From NCBI RefSeq assembly GCF_036588685.1, contig NC_086378.1, forward strand, positions 30,419,578 to 30,483,577: a stretch of 64,000 nucleotides of DNA, given 5' to 3'. Source of the DNA: Mytilus trossulus. Taxonomy: Eukaryota > Mollusca > Bivalvia > Mytilida > Mytilidae. The translations under genes and the position numbers were made by a program. Of the stretch, positions 1 through 11,330 are shown one piece after another. The stretch's first letter is position 1. Every line of letters starts with the position of its first letter. The notes beneath the pieces were generated by a model that was not told the origin of the DNA, did no database searches, and worked only from the letters and a program-made list of their open reading frames with translations.

Positions 1-1243
1 ATGTCCATTGATATTTAGATCTGTATCTAGATTGTGGAATCATATTGTACAAGAACATCCAGAGAGTGTGGAAAATTGTAGTAAGAAAAAACGTTTGCGT
101 CATTTAATAAACAAATATAAAAGTAAGAAATCATTCGTCAAATGTGACATTTGTGGTGAACATTTACGTAGCATGAGAGCTCTTGACAATCATATGGCAT
201 TGCATCCAGAAGCTGGAAGGAGATATCAATGTCCACAGTGTTCTCAATCATTCAGCACAAAACCAAACATGACTCGCCATTTTAAACAGATTCATTTAGA
301 GGAGAAAAAGTTTCAATGCGACATATGTGGAAGATCCTTTTCACAGAAGGAGACATTAAGATACCATCGACAAACTCATGAGGAAGAAAAAGACAAACCC
401 AGACGATTCGAGTGTCATATTTGTAATAAAAAACTTAGGAAGAAGGAATCATTACAAATTCATCTTCGCCAACATGAAGGCATTAAACCATATATTTGTG
501 AATATTGTGGTATGGCTTTTACTCAGAATGGAAACAGAAATAAACATGTGCAACTCATTCATAATGAAGATAGAAGCTTAGAATGTACTAAATGTGGCAA
601 AAGTTTTAAACTTCAGGAACATTTGAAACGTCACATGAAAATGCATCTGATCAGGGAGGGTGAGATACCAGCTGATAAAACCTACCTCTGTGAATATGCA
701 GGATGTGGGGCTCGTTACACAACATCTACTCAGTTAAAAGTTCATACAATGTCAAAACATACAAATGAAAGACCTTGGACATGCTCGAACTGTAATAAAG
801 GTTTCACTACTAGAGACAAGTTACTGAGACATGAACAGACCCATGTAGAAGGATTGTTTGACTGTGAAATATGTCATAAAAAGTTGACAAGTAAGGAAAG
901 TTTAGCCATACATACCAAATATCATGAAATTGGACATGAAAATGATCACTTTGAAGTTTCTGTTCATGACTTTGAAACTGTTATCATTCCCCAAGAGAAT
1001 GGAGCACCAATCAAAGTTCAGCTTGCCCACTCTGAGCCAATCACAACAGACATTGCTAATGTAGGAGGAGTTAGTTCAGAAGATACTACATACTACCTCC
1101 AGACCTCAAAATCAGATGAGGTTGAGGAGGACACTATACAAGTAGATGATAATACTATATTAGTAGATCCAAGTGTATTAGAGTCTGTGCTAGGGGCTAC
1201 CTCTGATGAACAAACTGTATATTATTATGTTACTGGTAACTAA
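1..1243 (+). CDS. C2H2 multi-zinc-finger protein, C-terminal coding exon (5' partial)
   Basis: Probable nuclear, sequence-specific DNA-binding protein. Reading in frame from base 2 gives 413 residues to a TAA at 1241-1243. Nine complete C2H2 fingers are visible (Cys pairs near residues 48/51, 77/80, 106/109, 138/141, 166/169, 195/198, 230/235, 261/264 and 288/291, each with its His pair). The first residue, Cys at bases 2-4, is followed by 12 residues and then His-x4-His with the usual Phe and Leu spacing. It is therefore the second Cys of a tenth finger cut by the window edge, so the exon continues upstream and the TTG at base 8 is not a start. Finger seven has a C-x4-C spacing. Linkers are irregular, not the TGEKP of KRAB-type arrays. 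After the fingers comes an acidic tail of about 100 residues rich in Thr, Val, Asp and Glu, which could be an activation or partner-binding segment (inference). The orthologue is not recognised. Confidence 0.93.
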   Translation, partial: CPLIFRSVSRLWNHIVQEHPESVENCSKKKRLRHLINKYKSKKSFVKCDICGEHLRSMRALDNHMALHPEAGRRYQCPQCSQSFSTKPNMTRHFKQIHLEEKKFQCDICGRSFSQKETLRYHRQTHEEEKDKPRRFECHICNKKLRKKESLQIHLRQHEGIKPYICEYCGMAFTQNGNRNKHVQLIHNEDRSLECTKCGKSFKLQEHLKRHMKMHLIREGEIPADKTYLCEYAGCGARYTTSTQLKVHTMSKHTNERPWTCSNCNKGFTTRDKLLRHEQTHVEGLFDCEICHKKLTSKESLAIHTKYHEIGHENDHFEVSVHDFETVIIPQENGAPIKVQLAHSEPITTDIANVGGVSSEDTTYYLQTSKSDEVEEDTIQVDDNTILVDPSVLESVLGATSDEQTVYYYVTGN

Positions 1244-1705
1244 ATATGTGCTTTGTTTTCTTAAGTGCATGTCTGTGCTTGATGCTACCTCAGATTAACA
1301 TTTGTATTATATCAAGTAGTTTATATCTTAATTTAGTCTTCTAGGTCTTTAGAATGATTAGAGGTGATCCACATGTTCTAAAACAGGTTAACCTTAATAT
1401 ACTGGGAGACAAAAGAACAGATACTCTTTTATTTGCAAAATTACTGTGGATTCATTATTACTTGTCAGGTATCAATTTTCTAGGAATTCATAACTGGGCA
1501 CAGGCAAATATTAAACCATTTACACATTTTCTATAGGCTTATATGCAAACTTTGGAAAAATCATGAAATTTGTTATCTATGAAAATACTGTTTTTCATTA
1601 TTCCATGAAAATGTGTACCCAGTACCCACAAACATAAATACATCAACAGTGATACTTTTTTTAATCTTTTGAGCTTATTTCAAGTTAATTAATGTTTAAA
1701 ATCAA
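1244..1705 (+). other. 3' flank / probable 3' UTR of the zinc-finger gene
   Basis: AT-rich non-coding sequence after the stop codon. No convincing polyadenylation signal lies before the transposon that starts at 1706. An AATAAA at 1798-1803 lies inside that transposon, so if it is used the 3' UTR runs into the element. Confidence 0.4.
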
Positions 1706-2266
1706 TTAAGATGGTACCAAACACCTTGGATAAAATTAATTTGGCTCATTTAATTTTCATAAGATTTTGACAAATACATGTATTTTACATTGACCAAAAT
1801 AAATATTTTTCTATGCCCCATTTATGGGCGTTATGTTTTCTGGTCTGTGTGTCCATTTGTTCGTCTGTCTGTCCCACTTCATGTTAAAGTTTTTGGTCAA
1901 AGTAGTTGTTGATGAAGTAGAAGTCCAATCAACTTGAGATTTAGTACACCTGTTCCCTATGATATGATCTTCCTGATTTTAATGCCAAATTAGAGTTCTT
2001 ATCCCATTTCAGGGTCCACTAAACATTTAAAATGATAAAAAATGAAAATGATGGGGCATCCCTATATTACATGTATTATGGACACATTCTTGTTTTAAAC
2101 TTGAACCACACTCATTATTTGAAAAATTACATAGGATATACAGCAGTTTGACAAACACCAATTCTAACGATTGAGATGAATTATATTCCTTAACAATAGA
2201 ATGTGATTAAAACATTAAGCTGATTTTTACACAGTTATCTCCCTGTAGTGTTATGTACCCCCTTAA
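1706..2266 (-). mobile_element. TTAA-flanked MITE (piggyBac-like), interrupted by a second repeat
   Basis: TTAA tetranucleotides stand at both ends (1706-1709 and 2263-2266). Just inside them are inverted ends related to GGTGGTACC-AACAC (left GATGGTACCAAACACC, right GTGTTATGTACCCCC). Its body aligns in reverse orientation with the cleaner copy at 35900-36178: the segments before 1812 and after 2091 match that copy on either side of the insert. A TTAA target with no transposase suggests a non-autonomous piggyBac-type element (inference). Confidence 0.75.
1813..2090. repeat. Dispersed repeat nested inside the TTAA MITE
   Basis: This block of about 280 bp has no counterpart in the related copy at 35900-36178. 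It starts with ATGCCCCAT and carries ATGGGGCAT near its other end, and has a degenerate GTCTGTCTGTCC run near 1862. I recognise the text as a common interspersed repeat of bivalve genomes, from memory. The exact ends are uncertain by about 10 bp. Confidence 0.6.
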
Positions 2267-4098
2267 AGGAGTTGTTGGGTAAACACTAATGAACAGATAA
2301 CACATGATATATCAGGGTTAATCTTGCCATTTGTTATTTATTGTTAAGAAGTACTCTATAAAAGCAACACTGACTTTTTATGAAGTCCATTTTCTTGCCT
2401 AAACTAAATGCATATACTGTATGAAAATCTCCACATTTTTCTCCATATTTTGGGGGATAACCATTTAAAAACCATGTATCCTTTGTTTGAACTCTTTCAT
2501 ATAAAGTTTGGGAATATACTTAAAATACTAGCTAAGAAAACAAAATCTGTAATCTGGGATGTCAACATTTGGTACGGTAAAAGAATTTGGTTTCCATGTG
2601 ATGAATATTACATTTCCAGTTATTTATATTACAGTGAGTGTGGCATGATATTATTTCAGGCATAAATATGTTTTTGAGTTGTTATTACAATTATTAAAGT
2701 TTATTGCAATCATTACAGTGTTATTTTTATATAATTTCTTTAATTTTAAATGGTCCTGAATATGCATGAAATATTTGCCACTGGACGTTGATATAATTCA
2801 TATGGCTATCTTATAATGTTCATTTAAGTGTTTGATAGTACAAGGGCTTAATGTTTTCTAATGGGTTTGTCTGTCTATTTGTTTTTCCAATTGTATTTCC
2901 CATACAAGATTAAAAGTTGATTCTGAATGGCTACCTCATATCTTTCACACTTTGTTTTTCTAATATGCTATAAAAATCAGTACACAAAATCCAATTCACG
3001 TTTTAATACAGAAAATGTGGAGTCATTATTTTTCGTCGGATACCAATTTTTCGCAAATTTCTATAGGCTTCTGTGCAGACTTTTAGTAAACCAAGAATTC
3101 AAATATCCACAAAAACTCACATCCGCGAATGTAAGTGTATTCAAGTACATGTATATAACAATTGCAAGTACAAACAAAGCAATAACGATTAAGAGTAAAT
3201 ACCATGTCAGGCAAAACATTTTCGCAGTAATTGAAAGCAAGCTCAAAATTAGTATAATGCTGATTTAAAGTTGAACGACCCTAAACGCTTATATTGGCTA
3301 TTGTATTTCGGGATATACTATTTCATACAAAAAAATCATTTACAGTCCACGTTAACACAACCGTACGCAATGTCAAAACAAACTGAACAGAACAAAAAAA
3401 TGCATCTTTGCAAAAAAAAAACATTTTTAAAACATTTTTGGTTACTGATATTTTTCCCAAAAAAATTACCAGACCCAGCGCTTGAATACAGTTATAATCA
3501 ATAAGCTTAATAAGCAGAAAACAATAGAAGGACAATGCATATGAAGATATTTTTATAGATTATACTACAGTCTATCATTTATGCGAAATAAAACTCTGTA
3601 TTAAATGCGATATATATAACAATTAAAACAGCTCCTTATAACTGAAATCCGAGACATCATTACAATTAGGTTCAAATCAAGTATATATATATTGAAGTGT
3701 AAGACTCCTAAGAAGGAACTAAATTCAACATCTGTAATAAGTAAAGCAGAAAAAGAAATAAATGTGTCCCGTTTAAGAAATATTACCAGTCACTGTTAAT
3801 GTTCGATCTAGTAATAGTTAGTGAGTTGAAGCAGTTTACCAGTCAGTGTTTATCAAAATGATGATCAAAGATGACATAACGTTGAACCTATCATTTCTAG
3901 ACATGTTGGTGATTTCCAACATCTGAATTTACAGAAAAATGGATTATAATGACAACTTTAAAAAATAATTTCAAACTTAACAACTGCTTTAAAAAATCAA
4001 TAGAATACATGCAGGAGAAATATTAAAATCACAATAACTTGGCTTCTATACATATTGCTAACTATCAATATGCCTACCAATACAATCAGAAATACGCC
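2267..4098. other. Intergenic, AT-rich, no gene seen
   Basis: Only short accidental ORFs without domain content. The one recognisable item is a fragment at 2761-2790 of the common tail sequence CATGAAATATTTGCCACT, shared with 15708-15770. Confidence 0.6.
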
Positions 4099-6040
4099 CA
4101 GTGGCGGATCCAGAAATTTTCATAAGTGGGGGCCCACTCCAGTCACGCTGGCTATTGGTACTTTACGGAACGGAACGGAACGGAACGGAACGGAACAGAA
4201 TTTCATTTAAGGTATCCAAAGGGGGCATTTATCAAAATTTCGAAAAATCTTTAAAACAAAACAAACTTTACAATTTCTGTGTTTTACGGTTTTCCATATA
4301 CAAATAACACAAATGTATACTTAATCTCATCTTCACAGGTGATTTGTGCAATAATGTATAACATCGGGAACTATTCTGTAAATGAATATGTCGGATTGTC
4401 CTGATAAATTATCATGAAATTAACGCATTTGCAAGTCATGCATTATGATATCTAGACTGACCTCACGTCGTCCTTTCCGACGATGATTAGAAACATTGGT
4501 TCTGATTTTAACTTTTTAAATTTATTATTCCGTTCCGTTCCGTTCCGCAAAGTACCAATTGCTCTGAGGAATTGGTATTTAACGGAATCGAACGGAAACA
4601 GACATCTTTAATGTAATTAAAGCAGTATGATAAAAAAAAATTGTCTGACACCTCTTTTTGCATAAGTGGTATGTGTTTAAGATAGCATTTTCGACTTGAT
4701 CAATAATAAAAAATTTAACACAAAGGCAGGTTACACAAAAAGTCTTTCTCCTTCCATCGGTAATTATATTTTAAAAAAGAGGCCTACAACAGCCCGTTCC
4801 GACGATGATTAGAGACAGTGATCAAGTTGAATCTGATTTAAACTTTTTAATTTATTATTCCGTTCCGTTCCGTTCCGCAAAGTACCAATTGCTCTGAGGA
4901 ATTGGTATTTAACGGAATCGAACGGAAACAGACATTTATAATGTAATAAAAGCAGTATGATAAAAAAATGTGTCTGACACCCCTTTTTGCACGAGAAATA
5001 AGTGTTTTAGATAGCATTCCCGACCTGATAAATAATTAAGAATTTAAAACAAAGGCAGCTTAGACAAAAAGTCTTACTCCTTCCATTGGTAATTATATTT
5101 TTTAAAAGAGGCCTTCTACCTCTCGTGCCGACGAGGATTAGAAACAGTAATCAAGTTGAATCTGATTTAAACTTTTTAATTTATTATTCCGTTCCGTTCC
5201 GTTCCGCAAAGTACCAATTGCTCTGAGGAATTGGTATTTAACGGAATCGAACGGAACCAGACATTTATAATGTAATAAAAGCAGTATGATAAAAAAAAAT
5301 GTGTCTGACACCCCTTTTTGCAGAAGAAATATATAAGTGTTTTAGATAGCATTCCCGACCAGATAAATAATTAAGAATTTAAAACAAAGGCAGCTTAGAC
5401 AAAAAGTCTTCTCCTTCCATTGGTAATTATATTTTTTAAAAGAGGCCTTCCACCTCTCGTGCCGACGAGGATTAGAAACAGTAATCAAGTTGGATCTGAT
5501 TTAAACTTTTTAATTTATTATTCCGTTCCGTTCCGTTCCGCAAAGTACCAATTGCTCTGAGGAATTGGTATTTAACGGAATCGAACGGAACCAGACATTT
5601 ATAATGTAACAAAAGCAGTATGATTAAAAAAATGTGTCTGACACCCCTTTTTGCAGAAGAAATAAGTGTTTTAGATAGCATTCCCGACCAGATAAATAAT
5701 TAAGAATTTAACACAAAGGCCGGATAGACAAAAAGTCTTACTTCTTCCATTGGTAATTATATTTTTTAAAAGAGGCCTTCCACCTTTCGTTCCGACGAGG
5801 ATTAGAAACAGTGATCAAGTTGAATCTGATTTAAACTTTTTAATTTATTATTCCGTTCCGTTCCGTTCCGCAAAGTACCAATTGTTCTACAAATGTAATA
5901 AAATCAGTATGATAAAAAAAGGCTGACACTTCTTTTTTTGAATGAGTGGTAATTGTTTTATATAGCATTCTCGACCTGATCATTAATAAATAATTTAACA
6001 CAAATGCAGGTTACCCAAAATCCATCCATTCCTTGTTATA
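4099..6040 (+). repeat. Left arm of the fold-back element: five 331-bp tandem units
   Basis: Unit spacing is 329-334 bp. Each unit has a CGTTC-type pentamer run followed by CCAATT, a 9-bp loop and AATTGG, then a mirrored CGGAAT/CGAACGG stretch, making an imperfect palindrome of about 65 bp. The innermost unit (5854 on) has lost the right half of this palindrome. The most distal pentamer block is 4166-4196. Confidence 0.9.
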
Positions 6041-6432
6041 TTTTAAAATTTTCGGGAAAAAAAATGATGAAATGGGCAAAAAAATGTTGTCGTTAATTAT
6101 TAAAGTTCGGAATGAGTTGCTTCATTTGTATGTCTAAAGTAATGTTGATCCTCTTGGAATTCATTTGAATGTAAGTTTTAAATTGTGCTAATGAATATCA
6201 TGCATGTGTATTTAAGTTAAAAAAAAAATTTAAAAAAATGTCTTGAATAAAAACAAAGCTCTCGTCAATTATACCCGGCGTTATTACAGTGGTTACAAAT
6301 GAAAATATCAAAATCAACCTTTTATTAAATTAGAAGTCCGCAACTTTGACAATATACAGTGCGAATGACATAAGCTTTTGATGTAGAAATACAAGTGTAC
6401 TTAAACTATGACAGTGTCAATTTTTTTAATAT
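6041..6432. other. Unique core of the fold-back element, left part
   Basis: Non-repetitive AT-rich sequence between the left arm and the LTR retrotransposon. No ORF of note. Together with about 9922-9955 it forms the original loop between the arms. Confidence 0.6.
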
Positions 6433-6604
6433 TGTAACGGTTATTGGGTTCGGGATTGTGTACTTGTTTTTGTGTTGTTCGTTCTATAAATAAAGTTTGA
6501 GTACTGCAGACGTCTTTTTGTCACAGCCAAGCTTTTTGTAGATCTCTGCTATTTGTGGTGCCAAATAGGACCCACGTTGCTTGAGAAATGTTTCAGGCAT
6601 CACA
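6433..6604 (+). repeat. 5' LTR
   Basis: TG...CA ends. An overlapping TATAAATA (6485-6492) and AATAAA (6489-6494) could serve as promoter and polyadenylation signal. Confidence 0.9.
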
Positions 6605-6605
6605 C

Positions 6606-6619
6606 TGGTGTCAGAAGTG
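6606..6619 (+). promoter_or_regulatory. Primer-binding site, tRNA-Leu type
   Basis: TGGTGTCAGAAGTG lies one base after the LTR and is complementary to the 3' end of eukaryotic leucine tRNAs (CACTTCTGACACCA). The match stops after 14 bases. Confidence 0.8.
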
Positions 6620-7285
6620 TCGACTATTGTGAATTTATTCGACTGAGAAGTTTGGAAATTCATCGGAAAGTTGCCAGTTTGGAAAACCACGTGAGTCGAC
6701 GATTGGGCGATCCAGAAGCGGATCCCCGTCAATCACAACCCAAACATAATTATTCCGGTGAGATCGTATGATTTTTATACTTTAAATACTGAAAATTGTT
6801 TTAATTTTACAAAAAATTTAGCTGACGAAAATTTGCATTTGAAAAAAATAATTCCGGTGGCTCCGACCTCGTCACCAAATTACCGGACATACAAAAACAT
6901 TTTTATTTTTTAATTTTAATTTTATTTTAGTCAAGATTTGCATTTTGTATCATAATAATTTGCATATTTTTAGACTGTTTCATGTAATACGTGTTTTTTA
7001 AGTATTACAGATCGAATTTAGAAAATAAAGGACTTGTGAGTGAAACTGTTCTACACAACTATCTCAGGTCTATTCCACTCGTCATCACACAACAGACAAA
7101 ATATTAATTTTCACCTGCTAAGAGACGGGCTTCATCCTAAAAGAATATGGGCACAAAAGTGGTTTAGAAGATTACCACTTGACATATGTCAAGAGTATTG
7201 GTTAGATAGGGAATCATTTTCAGTACACGTCGATCCACAGGATTGAAAATTACAATCTTTTATAAATTGCAATTTAATAATAAAC

Positions 7286-9230
7286 ATGAATGACGATACA
7301 GTAGTAGAGACGGGTTCTGATCGAAAAGTCAGCGAAGATTCCCCGCCAAATGGTGATCAGTTGGGCATAAAAATGCTTAACGTGTTGGAAAGAATGGGGA
7401 ACGACATGGGAACCTTGGCTGACAACATGACATATGTTTAGAAAACAGGATGAGGTTTCTGCCAATACAATGCAGCTACTCTACCAACAAAGTAGAAGTA
7501 TAGAAGAATTGAACAATACGTTTTTGCAGAACCGGGAGACATCGAAATCCGACATTAAGAGCACAGGAACTAATACTTCCGGTTACACAGTTGACGATTT
7601 TTCTGGGTCTTCTATTTGTCCAAAGTATGGATTATATGATGGAAATAATGAACACCTAGACCCTAAGTTAGGCGAAAACAAACCAGTTGACAGTTTTCAG
7701 GTTCGCCAAGAGAACAGTCACAGACAATCTCTGTTCGGTCAAGATAGCAAGCCGAAATCGGTTTTACAGTTCTGTCGTGGGAACAGTCCCAGACCACCTT
7801 CATTTAGTTTAGATAATCAACCAATAGGATATTTGCAGTTCGGTCGAGGGAACAGTCCCAGGCCATCGTCCCAGAATACAGATGATGACATACAGACCGG
7901 AAGTTTGTAGTTTGGTCGCGGGAACAGTCCCAGACCAAATGCAAATTCACACACACCATTGTCATCAACACAAAGGGATACAACAACACAGAATTTAGAT
8001 GATGACAGACAGAACGGGAGTTTGCAGTTTGGTCGCGGGAACAGTCCCAGACTAAATGCTAATTCACACACACCATTGTCATCAACACCAAGGGATGCCA
8101 CAACACTCCCCCCTTTTAAACCGTTGTTAAGCACTATAGAAAAATGGGAGTCTAGGTCGAGTTCTATGAACACAAATAATAGACAAGATTTGATAAGAAA
8201 CATACAACCTTCGTTTTCTAGTGATATTGAAGCTATGCACAGTAGTAACAATACACAGCAGACAAGACAAAAAGTACCAAATAGTGACGTTCCCCACCAA
8301 AAACTTCCAACATTCGACGGGAAGGATGATTATGAGGGGTTTATTATCCCATTCAACAGGGAAGCTAGGAGAAACGAATGGACAGAGGAGGAAAAGTTAG
8401 ATAGGTACATTGAATGCCTGCGAGGACAGGCGAGTAAATTTATGACCGCAATTCCTCGACAGGAAAGAGATACTTTTGAATCCAATTCGCGTCACATGGA
8501 AAACAGGTTCAACTGAAAAGAGCCCCCATCCACTGCACGAAAAAAACTATCTGATTTAAGACAACACAATGAAAAGAATGAAGAGTTTGCTGAAGAAGTA
8601 AGACGATTAGTCTCAAGAGCATACCCAACAAGTAGTATCGAGTTACAAGAGGAACTTGCAGCGGAACACTTTTTGAAGGGCCACAAGAACGCCAAAATAG
8701 CATATGAAGCTTTAAACCACCAACCTAAGACTGTATCTTCAGCACTAGATATTGTTGTACAACTACAACACAATTATCATGCTACGTTGGGCAGGGATGT
8801 TGATTATAATACAAAACAAAGGACCAGACGCGTTACGTGGAAAGATGAAGAGGAAAAGAGTACTGACCAATATGAAGGGATGGACAGCGTTAGGCAGTTG
8901 GTAAATTCATTTCGGAAACCAGATAATCAAACATTACAGAATGAAATCAAAGCACTAAGAGATCTTTTAGAAAGGGCCATGCTGCATGATTCAAAACCAG
9001 CTACCTTGACAGCACAGTCAACGGGATGTTATTTTTGTGGCGATAAAAGCCATTTCAAACGTGATTGTCCAAAAAGATCACGATCCCCCAGCCCTATGAT
9101 AAGACAAGATACTGGTGCTGATTGTGAAAGGAGATATATTATCAAATTGGCAGAGGACAAGATTTACTCATTCCAATTCAAGTCAATGGCAATAAGGTCG
9201 ATGCTATTGTTGATACAGGAGCAGATGTAA
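7286..9230 (+). pseudogene. Retrotransposon gag, broken by a frameshift and two stops
   Basis: Encodes the structural Gag of the LTR element. The ATG at 7286 opens a frame that ends at 7437-7439. Coding continues in another frame from about 7434, with in-frame TAG at 7908-7910 and TGA at 8514-8516, down to 9230. The parts in order are: a polar N-terminus; a low-complexity section in which the motif FGRGNSPRP or close variants recurs four times (about 7770-8055); a Retrotrans_gag-like capsid region (about 8280-8790); and a CCHC zinc knuckle with C-x2-C-x4-H-x4-C spacing near 9030-9071. The TAG at 7908 stands where the next copy of the repeat has CAG, so it is a point mutation. Not functional as it stands. 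Confidence 0.85.
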
Positions 9231-9439
9231 CGGTACTTTCAAGATTCTTTGCAAACTGTATTGGTTTGAGCGGTACTACCGGTATAAAAGCTTGCTTATT
9301 GAATGCAGAAAATGGGAAAGAAATGGAGGCTGACATGAATATTGTTGCAAAGCTTCAACTGGGTAAAAAGGAGATAATTTGGAAAGTATGCATTGCCCCC
9401 ATAAGAAGGAGATTATATCACGTGATTCGGGGACACTGA
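9125..9439 (+). pseudogene. Retropepsin (pol protease) fragment
   Basis: The reading frame differs from gag, as in gag-pol frameshift elements. It carries the aspartic protease signature IVDTGADVTVLS with the catalytic DTGA at 9212-9223. The family-like sequence runs to about 9403 (ending IAPI) and then becomes unrelated sequence that stops at 9437-9439. This marks the internal deletion junction. Confidence 0.85.
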
Positions 9440-9675
9440 GTCCAGTCTCAAGTGGTAGTAAGACCCATGCAAACGTAACCAAAAGGATAGGGTCTCTCAA
9501 TGATGCCTTAAATCCAAAGATTTCACCCAAGATGGATGACAGTTCAGATTCCAGTGAGTCGAGGACACAGGCTCCAGACTTACCTGGGAATCATCAGATG
9601 ACAAAAGAAAAGCACCCACTTAAAATCAGTCGATATGGACGCAAAATAAACCAACCCTTACGTTTCAAAGATTGA
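9405..9675 (+). pseudogene. C-terminal tail of pol (integrase end) after the deletion
   Basis: A third frame holds a polar Ser/Lys-rich segment ending RYGRKINQPLRFKD and a stop at 9673-9675. Basic tails of this kind close gypsy-type pol polyproteins. It lies 57 bp before the polypurine tract, the expected place. Reverse transcriptase, RNase H and the integrase core that should come before it are absent. Confidence 0.65.
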
Positions 9676-9731
9676 CAAAAACATTTGTGCAAAAAAATAA
9701 GAGATATTCTTATTGAGAACTGTCTGTTTAT

Positions 9732-9749
9732 AAAGAAAAGGGGGGATAG
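9732..9749 (+). promoter_or_regulatory. Polypurine tract
   Basis: AAAGAAAAGGGGGGATAG directly abuts the right LTR, as required for plus-strand priming. Confidence 0.85.
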
Positions 9750-9921
9750 TGTAACGGTTATTAGGTTCGGGATTGTGTACTTGTTTTTATGTTGTTCGTT
9801 CTATAAATAAAGTTTGAGTACTGCAGACGTCTCTTTGTCACAGCCAAGCTTTTTGTAGATCTCTGCTATTTGTTGTGCCAAATAGGACCCACGTTGCTTG
9901 AGAAGTGTTTCAGGCATCACA
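9750..9921 (+). repeat. 3' LTR
   Basis: 172 bp, differing from the 5' LTR at five positions (about 2.9 percent) in a by-eye alignment. Confidence 0.9.
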
Positions 9922-10069
9922 TTACATTGTGTTAAACTCGCACGTCAATATTTTGTCTGTCAAGTTTTGATCACTGTTTCTAATCATCTTCGGAAGGCCC
10001 CTTTTTTAATTTATAATTACCAATGGAAGTAGAAAGACTTTTTGTCTAACCTGTCTTTGTGTTATTTTT

Positions 10070-11330
10070 TATACGTCCGTAAATTTTGACGGGACGTATT
10101 ATGGTATACAAATGTCCAGTGTCCGTCCGTCCGTCCGTCCGTCCGCCCGTCTGTCCGTCTGTCCGGTGTAAACATGTCGCACCGTAACTTGAGAACGACT
10201 TATCCAAATTTCATGAAACTTAACATAGTTGTTTCTTATGATGGTCAAATGATCTGTATACTCTTTTGTGAAAATAAGATTACAACTTTTTGAGTTACGG
10301 CACTTTGTAACTAAAACAGGGGTGTGTTTTTTTCACATGTCGCACCGTATCTCAAAGACGATTCTTGATTATGGCTTTAAACTTTAAATACTTCTTAGTT
10401 ATATTAATCTTAATATCTGTATACTTTTTGGTGATGATTCAAAATTTAATTTTTGAGTTATTGAGTATTTTGTAAAAAATGGGGAGGGTTTTTTGTGAAA
10501 ATAAGATTACAACTTTTTGAGTTACGGCACTTTGTAACTAAAACAGGGGTGTGTTTTTTTCACATTTCGCACCATATCTCAAAAACGATTTATGATTATT
10601 ACTTAAAACTTTACACTTGTCTTTGTTATATTAATCTTTAGATCTGTATACGTTTTGGTGATGATTCAAAATTTCATTTTTGAGTTATTGAGTATTTTGT
10701 AAAAAAGGGGGAGGTTTTTTTGTGAAAATAAGATTACAACTTTTTGAGTTACGGCACTTTGTAACTAAAACAGGGGTGTGTTTTTTTCACATGTCGCACC
10801 ATATCTCAAAAACGATTTATGATTATTACTTAAAACTTTACACATGTCTTTGTTATATTAATCTTAAGATCTGTATACGTTTTGGTGATGATTCAAAATT
10901 TCATTTTTGAGTTATTGAGTATTTTGTAAAAAAAAAAAGGGGGGGTTTACATGTCGCACCATATCTCAAAAACGATTTATGATTTTTGCTTAAAACTTTA
11001 CACACTTCTTTATATTAATCTAAAGATCTGTATACTTTTTGGTGATGATTCATTTTTATATTTTCGAGTTATTGAGTTTTTTGTAAAAAAAGGGTTTTTT
11101 TTTCACATGTTGCGCTGTATCTCTATTGCTTAAAACTTAACAGGCTAATGTTGCGTCGGGTTTCCAAATACATCTTGTACAATGATGAATCTTCCTATTG
11201 AGCGGGAATAAGGAAGGAGTCAGGATATACTAAGCATGACATCCTGTACAACCCTGTGTTATTCAAAAAAGATTTATGTTTTTTCACAAGACGACGGGCG
11301 TATCATGCGCTCATGGCGCAGCTGTTTATT
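10070..11330. repeat. Dispersed repeat with 227-bp internal units, nested in the right arm
   Basis: It splits one 331-bp unit of the right arm: flanking bases 9955-10067 and 11331-11490 belong together. It starts ATACGTCCGT and has the inverse ACGGGCGTAT at 11294-11303, followed by a small hairpin TGCGC-TCATG-GCGCA. Near the start is a GTCC microsatellite (about 10120-10165). Internally, a segment with the landmark ATGTCGCACC recurs at 10174, 10337, 10564 (variant), 10791 and 10951. I recognise the end sequences as a common mussel repeat. No ORF. Confidence 0.75.

Larger units (their letters stand above)
6433..9921 (+). mobile_element. Internally deleted LTR retrotransposon (Ty3/gypsy, Steamer-like)
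   Basis: Identical-length 172-bp direct repeats (6433-6604 and 9750-9921) start TGTAACGG and end CATCACA. They differ at 5 positions by eye. A primer-binding site follows the left LTR and a purine tract precedes the right LTR. The interior of 3.1 kb holds a broken gag, a protease and the C-terminal tail of pol, but no reverse transcriptase, RNase H or integrase core, so it is non-autonomous. I see no clear target-site duplication (AATAT before, TTACA after). The small LTR and Leu-tRNA type primer site recall the clam element Steamer, but affiliation needs a tree. Confidence 0.9.

Noticed and set aside
8..10. TTG as a start codon of the first zinc-finger protein
   Set aside because: The frame is open to base 2 and the residues before it complete a canonical C-x12-H-x4-H finger, so the coding sequence enters from the left.
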